9,860 bases of DNA from Treponema sp. (GTDB lineage Bacteria; Spirochaetota; Spirochaetia; Treponematales; Breznakiellaceae), in the NCBI GenBank assembly GCA_009785545.1, contig WQWD01000067.1, positions 1-9,860 on the forward strand. The letters run 5' to 3'. The notes below the pieces were generated by a model. The model ran no database searches and was not told the origin of the DNA. It saw only the letters and a program-made list of their open reading frames with translations. Positions within the stretch are counted from its first letter, which is position 1, and every line of letters begins with the position of its first letter. Shown in pieces: positions 5,673-9,860 of the stretch. A program made the translations under genes and the position numbers.

Positions 5673-8600
5673 TTACACAGGCAGAATCTTTAAATCAACT
5701 CCTAAGGTTTTTGCAGCCTGCTCTGCGTCCTTCATACTTCCAATAATCACAGGGCCCGACACAGCTCTTGAACCGAGCGAAGCGAACAAGTTTTCGATAT
5801 CCGCAGTTGATATGTTGATTAAACGCTCAAGGCTTCTTTTGCGGTAATCGTCTTCGATACCGTACAGAAAACGGAAAAAATCAACGATACCTTTTTCTGC
5901 ACTTGTCCTTGGGCGTGTTTCTTTTGCGTAACAGCCGATTATGCTTTTTACAAGATAGCTTTCGTCACCGCCGCCGTAGTATTGAAGGCTGTCTTGTTTA
6001 CTGCTTTTTAATATGGCAGAAATAATATCAAGAGACCTTAGAGGATTTGGATCACGGTATGTGGCAAAAGACATTGAATTTTCCATAGCATTGCTGGAAA
6101 TAAAAGCACCGTAAGCGCCGCCCTTCATGCGGATATTTTCCCATAACGCTCCGGTAGACAACTGATGTGTTAAAACTGTTTCTGCAACCTGCATGGTTGT
6201 ATCAAAAGGCGCAGACTCCATTGCCAATGCGGCAAAACCAACCTGAAGTGATCGTGAGGCGAAAACCTCTGGCAAAGTCGGCTTTGAAAAAGCCATCTTT
6301 GCAAACGCCGACTCTGAGTTAACCGACAAACGAGGAGCCGGATGACCAAACCTTCCGAATCTTTGTGTTACTTCTTTTTCGGCGGCGTTTGTAGAACCGC
6401 TTGTAATGTTCACAATCAAACCTGAACTGTTTATTTTTTGACGCAGTTCCCGCAATTTCGAAACAATATCGGCTGTATCCATTTTTGCAAGACGATGAAC
6501 AAATTCGATCTGTGAAATACCACCCCAACTTTCATCGACTGTTTTTGAACGAGAATTACCGCAGCTCGCCCTCCCCGCAGCGTACAAATGACCCATCGGC
6601 GCAAGGCTGGAATCAATTTTGTTTTTCATCTCAAATACAAGATCATTTATTCTTCGCATATCTGAAAAATCAGCTTCGTTAATTAAACGCAGAGCCAAAT
6701 CCAGCGACTGCGCTATTTTTTCGTCAAGACATTTAATTCGATAGATGATCCAGTCACGCCCCGCCAAATCAAATTTACCTGAGGCAGTTTGCAAAATCGC
6801 AGGGTTACTCATTTTAGACGCAGCGGCAGCAGAACCTGAATGAAGCAGTGCAACAAAACCGCCGACAGTGCGGGCAAGCAAGCTTGATACTTCGCCGTAG
6901 TCCATGCCCGGAAGCCCGGTTGATGTAACCACTCTGGAAAAAAACGAAAGCCATGGGTAATCGTCAATCGTTAAAACATCAACAGGAAAAGCCATCTCGA
7001 TATATGTTATGCCGTTTGTGTGAAGTTCATGGCAAAGAGCCGGCACTCCGTTTAAGTCTTCGTGGCGGCGATGTATATATTCGATTTTAGCGGTGAGGTC
7101 TGTGCGGGAAAGGTGCGGAATTGATGCAAGTACTTCAGGAGTGTCCGCTTCGCTTTGAATTTTTTCGAGGGCTTGCGATTTTTCCCTGATTTGCTGCCGC
7201 TCATCATCGCTAAGTTTTTTTTCAATATCAGCGAGTTTTTCAGAAACTGACATTTCTTGCTGCGCCAAAAAATCTTTTTGGGGCTGAATAATCACAAGTG
7301 CTCTGTGAGGGTTGTCCAGCAAATATTTTTTAATGAGCGATTCAAAATATCTTTTATCCGAAGCAAGATTCTCTTTTATTTTTTTGATTGCCGGATCAAT
7401 CAACAAGCTTTCCCATGGCTTACTGTTGTGCATCCATGCTCGCAAAGAACGGAACAACCACACAAGAGAAAACGGGCCGCTTGAGCGTTTGATTTCACGC
7501 TGAGAAAATTCCATAGAAAGAAGCGCTGCCTCAATTTCTTCTGAGGGGATACCTTCATCAACAAGTTTTTGTAATACACCTGTTATCAGAGCTTCGATAA
7601 CTTCGCTTGTTTTGTCGATGTCGTCATCACTCGGCGTATTGCTCGGCGTACCGCTCGGCATATTGCTCGGCATATTGCCAAGCAGCCCGCTGACGCCTTT
7701 TAATCCGGCAATAAACAAAGTTTCACGTATATCGCTTTCAAATCCTGATACAGGCGAAAGGTCTTCTCCCAAACCTGATTCGATGAGCGCTCTTGTTAAC
7801 GGAGAGCCGTCATGTCCCAGAAGTATTTCCGCAAGAGCGGCTAAAGCGATGGTTTCATTAATGTCTGTCGTATCGCAGCATAACCACGAAAGAAACACTG
7901 TTGATTTTAATTCGCTTCCTGCGGGACAAGGCACATGAATTTTTTTAGGTTCTTTCCATCGTTTGGTTTTTTCGATTGGCGCACAGGCTTTGCCGCTGTC
8001 AAGGCTTCCAAAAAATTCTTTGTTTAAAAAATCGAGCTGCTTTTCGGTGGAAATATTTCCGGCAAGAAAAACCCGGCAATTGGCAGGTGAATAATGGGTA
8101 CGATGAAATTCTTTTAGCCCTTCCCATGTTAATTGAGGAATATCTTCGGGAGAACCGCCTGCTTCAAAACTGTAAGGCGTATTCGGCATTACCGCTGTAA
8201 CCGACCAAAAATCGGCATACCTGTCCGGCGATGAATACGCCCCTTTCATCTCGTTGTAAACAATTCCAGTTATAGACAATTTATCGTCTTCGCCAGAATT
8301 TGCATACTCGGAAGAGTACTCCAACCTGTGACCTTCCTGCATAAATGTCCACTCGGGGATCAAAGGCCGAAAAACTGCATCGCCGTACACGGACATTAAA
8401 TTAAAATAATCATGCTCATTAGTAGAACTTGCGGGATAAACCGTCTTGTCTGGAAACGTACACGCATTTAAAAAAGTTTGCAAGCTGCCTTGCGCCAAAG
8501 TGATAAACGGATCTTTTAGCGGATAACGTTCCGAGCCGCAAAGCACAGAATGTTCAAGAATGTGCGCAACGCCCGTACTGTCCTGCGGATAAGTAGCAAA

Positions 8601-8786
8601 GGCAAATCCAAACAAATTTTCATCGTCGTCATTTAAAACATGAAAAACTTCCGCACCGCTTTTTTCATGTTTTGCCCAAATACCGCACGCTTTAAGCTCT
8701 TCAAGATCAATTACATCAAGAATTACAAAACCGCTGTCAAGTTTTTGCCCTTTAGTTAAATTTGTTTTGCCTGACAATTCTTTCAT
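5673..8786 (-). CDS. M16C zinc metallopeptidase, PreP/insulinase type
   Basis: This 1037-residue protein matches the presequence-protease (PreP, M16C) layout of a single chain with two M16 halves joined by an M16C-associated linker. The inverted zinc motif HILEH gives zinc ligands H75 and H79 and catalytic base E78. The third ligand is E179 in GIVYNEMKG. The spacing is like that of plant PreP. In the C-terminal half, R886 and Y892 (NIRMKGGAYGAF) correspond to the Arg/Tyr pair that holds the substrate in PreP and insulysin. The helical linker occupies roughly 470-570. There is no signal peptide, so the enzyme should act in the cytosol, degrading unfolded oligopeptides inside a closed chamber. 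Length is slightly above the usual 970-1000, partly from a repeat-derived insert at 371-386 (tandem xxPS units). ATG 8786 overlaps the stop of the fliG-like gene (ATGA), with AGGA at 8796-8799, so the two genes are probably translated as a coupled pair. Confidence 0.95.
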   Translation of the reverse strand: MKELSGKTNLTKGQKLDSGFVILDVIDLEELKACGIWAKHEKSGAEVFHVLNDDDENLFGFAFATYPQDSTGVAHILEHSVLCGSERYPLKDPFITLAQGSLQTFLNACTFPDKTVYPASSTNEHDYFNLMSVYGDAVFRPLIPEWTFMQEGHRLEYSSEYANSGEDDKLSITGIVYNEMKGAYSSPDRYADFWSVTAVMPNTPYSFEAGGSPEDIPQLTWEGLKEFHRTHYSPANCRVFLAGNISTEKQLDFLNKEFFGSLDSGKACAPIEKTKRWKEPKKIHVPCPAGSELKSTVFLSWLCCDTTDINETIALAALAEILLGHDGSPLTRALIESGLGEDLSPVSGFESDIRETLFIAGLKGVSGLLGNMPSNMPSGTPSNTPSDDDIDKTSEVIEALITGVLQKLVDEGIPSEEIEAALLSMEFSQREIKRSSGPFSLVWLFRSLRAWMHNSKPWESLLIDPAIKKIKENLASDKRYFESLIKKYLLDNPHRALVIIQPQKDFLAQQEMSVSEKLADIEKKLSDDERQQIREKSQALEKIQSEADTPEVLASIPHLSRTDLTAKIEYIHRRHEDLNGVPALCHELHTNGITYIEMAFPVDVLTIDDYPWLSFFSRVVTSTGLPGMDYGEVSSLLARTVGGFVALLHSGSAAAASKMSNPAILQTASGKFDLAGRDWIIYRIKCLDEKIAQSLDLALRLINEADFSDMRRINDLVFEMKNKIDSSLAPMGHLYAAGRASCGNSRSKTVDESWGGISQIEFVHRLAKMDTADIVSKLRELRQKINSSGLIVNITSGSTNAAEKEVTQRFGRFGHPAPRLSVNSESAFAKMAFSKPTLPEVFASRSLQVGFAALAMESAPFDTTMQVAETVLTHQLSTGALWENIRMKGGAYGAFISSNAMENSMSFATYRDPNPLRSLDIISAILKSSKQDSLQYYGGGDESYLVKSIIGCYAKETRPRTSAEKGIVDFFRFLYGIEDDYRKRSLERLINISTADIENLFASLGSRAVSGPVIIGSMKDAEQAAKTLGVDLKILPV
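7630..7677. repeat. Four-unit 12-bp tandem repeat inside the peptidase gene
   Basis: Four adjacent units read on the plus strand: CTCGGCGTATTG (7630-7641), CTCGGCGTACCG (7642-7653), then CTCGGCATATTG twice (7654-7677). Units differ by one to three bases. In the peptidase the array gives NMPS-NMPS-GTPS-NTPS at residues 371-386, in a loop of the N-terminal half. A multiple of three preserves the frame, so copy number can change without breaking the gene. Confidence 0.9.
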
Positions 8787-9844
8787 ACATACACATCCTT
8801 ATCATCGTAAAGTATTATTTCGCCTTTTGAACGGGCAAGTCTGAACCATGCAAGAAAATCTCTTTCGATTTCTTCACAATCACGTTTAGGGACTGCTCCA
8901 ATAACTTCATTTTCTTCACGGATTATTTGCCTTCTTCCCGCAGAAATATTGGAAAGAATTTTTTCGTTAAACTCACGGCTTTTGCCTTTCAGTAAAATTG
9001 CGATTTCTCTTTCTGTCATTATTTTTAATTTATCCTGAATGATCCGATCGACAGTATTAATCACATCATCAATCGTGTAAAACTTATTTTTTAAATTAGT
9101 TGCGATATTTGGTTCTTCGTATTCCAGTTCATTGATAAGCCTGCTTCCAAACGCATAATCGCCTTGTTTGAGAATTGCTGTAAGTGTTTTCACTCCGTCT
9201 ATCTTGATGTCATTTGCGCCGCCAGAAACATTCCTGACTTTTTCCCTGAATGCCGATGATACCTGCTCCAACACTTCGGGAAGTATCTCTCCTTGATGGG
9301 CGATCCGTTTTAGAATTTCCGATTTGCGATTTTGCGGAAGTCGGCTTATTGTGCCTGCGGAAAGTTTTGACGAAAGGCGGGCAAGAACAAGTGCCGCTGC
9401 TTGATTGGTTTCGTCATTTAAAAGCAATACAAGCTGTTCCGGCGAAAAGTCTTCAAGAAAAGTAAACAGATTTACTTTTGATTCGGGAACCGCCTTATTA
9501 AGGATTGTTTCGCCTTTTTCCGACCCTTTCGCCGCATAAAGTATAGCCCTTGCGGTATCAACCCCGCCGCCAGAAAACTCTTTTAACTCTTTTGGCGTTA
9601 AATCAGGTTTGGTATCCCGCAAAAAAACGGGTTGGGGTTTGGGTTTGGGTTCGGAAACTTTTGCTTTTGACGTTTTGATGAACCCTTCGACAGTTTTCTG
9701 CTTGCCTGAGATTCTCACGCTGTCCTTAACAGAGTCCTGCGCATAATCAGGTTCGCCCTGTTTGGGTGATCCTCGCAAGGGTGAATCTTTTTGATCAATC
9801 GTTTTTTTATACATATCAATGCCATGCCGCAGAATGTTACCCAT
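8783..9844 (-). CDS. FliG-like protein (middle and C-terminal FliG regions, divergent paralog)
   Basis: This 353-residue protein is close to FliG in length. Residues about 135-255 resemble the FliG middle domain (NQAAALVLARLS, then DGVKTLTAILKQ and LEYEEPNIATNLKNKF). Residues about 256-325 resemble FliG_C (VDRIIQDKL, IAILLKGKSREFNEKILSNI, GAVPKRDCEE). FliG sits in the flagellar C-ring, where it binds FliF, FliM and the stator. Here the first ~90 residues are charged and low in complexity (KPKPKPQP at 66-73) and do not look like the FliF-binding FliG_N domain. Hallmarks are changed: EHPQ is replaced by ETNQ (145-148), GGVK by DGVK (216-219), and MFxF by KFYT (254-257). Spirochaetes such as Borrelia have two FliG proteins, one of them not the main motor component; this may be such a copy. 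ATG 9844 is the first start after an in-frame stop, and M11 (9814) is an alternative. The stop overlaps the peptidase start. Confidence 0.85.
   Translation of the reverse strand: MGNILRHGIDMYKKTIDQKDSPLRGSPKQGEPDYAQDSVKDSVRISGKQKTVEGFIKTSKAKVSEPKPKPQPVFLRDTKPDLTPKELKEFSGGGVDTARAILYAAKGSEKGETILNKAVPESKVNLFTFLEDFSPEQLVLLLNDETNQAAALVLARLSSKLSAGTISRLPQNRKSEILKRIAHQGEILPEVLEQVSSAFREKVRNVSGGANDIKIDGVKTLTAILKQGDYAFGSRLINELEYEEPNIATNLKNKFYTIDDVINTVDRIIQDKLKIMTEREIAILLKGKSREFNEKILSNISAGRRQIIREENEVIGAVPKRDCEEIERDFLAWFRLARSKGEIILYDDKDVYV
8796..8799 (-). promoter_or_regulatory. Shine-Dalgarno sequence of the M16C peptidase gene
   Basis: AGGA on the minus strand lies 9 nt upstream of ATG 8786, inside the last codons of the fliG-like gene. 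It supports this start and the coupled ATGA junction. Confidence 0.55.
9629..9649 (+). other. Canonical G-quadruplex motif
   Basis: Four G-tracts lie on the plus strand: GGG 9629-9631, GGGG 9634-9637, GGG 9641-9643 and GGG 9647-9649, with loops of 2, 3 and 3 nt. The G-rich strand is the template strand of the fliG-like gene, and the matching CCCAAA-type repeats encode KPKPQP. A small CCCG/CGGG stem (9616-9619 with 9628-9631) adjoins and partly overlaps the first tract. Confidence 0.75.
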
Positions 9845-9849
9845 GATTG

Positions 9850-9858
9850 ATTATAACA
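9850..9858 (-). promoter_or_regulatory. Extended -10 promoter element before the fliG-like gene
   Basis: TGTTATAAT on the minus strand is a perfect TGnTATAAT extended -10 box ending 5 nt before ATG 9844. Transcription would start at about 9843-9844, so the message would be leaderless from 9844, or have a leader of about 30 nt if M11 at 9814 is the real start. The -35 region is outside the window. Confidence 0.5.
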
Positions 9859-9860
9859 TA

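Noticed and set aside
5660..5673. Inverted repeat AAACT-AAAA-AGTTT as a bidirectional terminator
   Set aside because: It has only five mostly A-T pairs and overlaps the stop codon; too weak to call a terminator.
7612..7938. Plus-strand 108-codon frame beginning with a hydrophobic repeated peptide
   Set aside because: It is antisense to the M16C peptidase; its repeated hydrophobic start is just the 12-bp tandem repeat read on the other strand, and it has no ribosome-binding site or family features.
9764..9785. Direct repeat of GGGTGA (9764-9769 and 9779-9784) encoding two Gly-Ser-Pro-like turns in the FliG-like N-terminus
   Set aside because: Two 6-base copies are too short to support a duplication or an inserted element.

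Overview
The window is ordinary, densely packed bacterial chromosome, and everything about it suggests a spirochaete of the Treponema group. It is AT-rich (about 40% GC by eye). It carries a divergent FliG paralog, a DUF2804-like protein and a 690-residue protein of a kind I associate only with treponemes. The proteins are Lys/Asn/Ile/Phe-rich, and genes abut or overlap by 4 nt. No tRNA, rRNA, CRISPR array, insertion sequence, integrase or phage gene is visible, and no non-coding stretch exceeds about 20 bases. The taxonomic call is an inference from family memory, not from a search.

Layout. (1) 1-516, minus strand: the N-terminal part of an ABC-type extracellular solute-binding protein, running off the left edge. 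(2) 491-5666, plus strand: a tight four-gene run. It holds a protein with an N-terminal lectin/laminin-G-like beta-sandwich and C-terminal TPR repeats (491-2002), a short FAD synthetase (FMN adenylyltransferase) domain protein without its riboflavin kinase half (2011-2541), a DUF2804-type protein (2551-3597), and a large cytoplasmic protein of unknown function (3594-5666). Gaps are 8 nt and 9 nt, then a 4-nt overlap. (3) 5673-9844, minus strand: a two-gene operon read from right to left. A FliG-like protein (9844 down to 8783) is coupled by an ATGA overlap to a complete M16C (PreP-type) zinc metallopeptidase (8786 down to 5673). The two large transcription units meet tail to tail with only 6 nt between stop codons, and no convincing terminator is visible there.

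How the parts relate. The FliG-like protein retains recognisable FliG middle and C-terminal regions. It has a low-complexity, charged N-terminus in place of the FliF-binding domain, and several hallmark FliG motifs are changed. It is therefore probably a paralog with a specialised role rather than the main motor switch protein. The peptidase has every expected catalytic residue and should be an active cytosolic oligopeptide-degrading enzyme. The plus-strand cluster has no obvious shared pathway.

Smaller signals worth noting are a four-unit 12-bp tandem repeat inside the peptidase gene, a canonical G-quadruplex motif on the non-coding strand of the fliG-like gene, -10-like boxes placed almost directly against start codons of genes with poor Shine-Dalgarno sequences, and a 7-bp hairpin plus an 8-bp palindrome at one gene junction. 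I see no convincing new defence, mobile or RNA-guided system.
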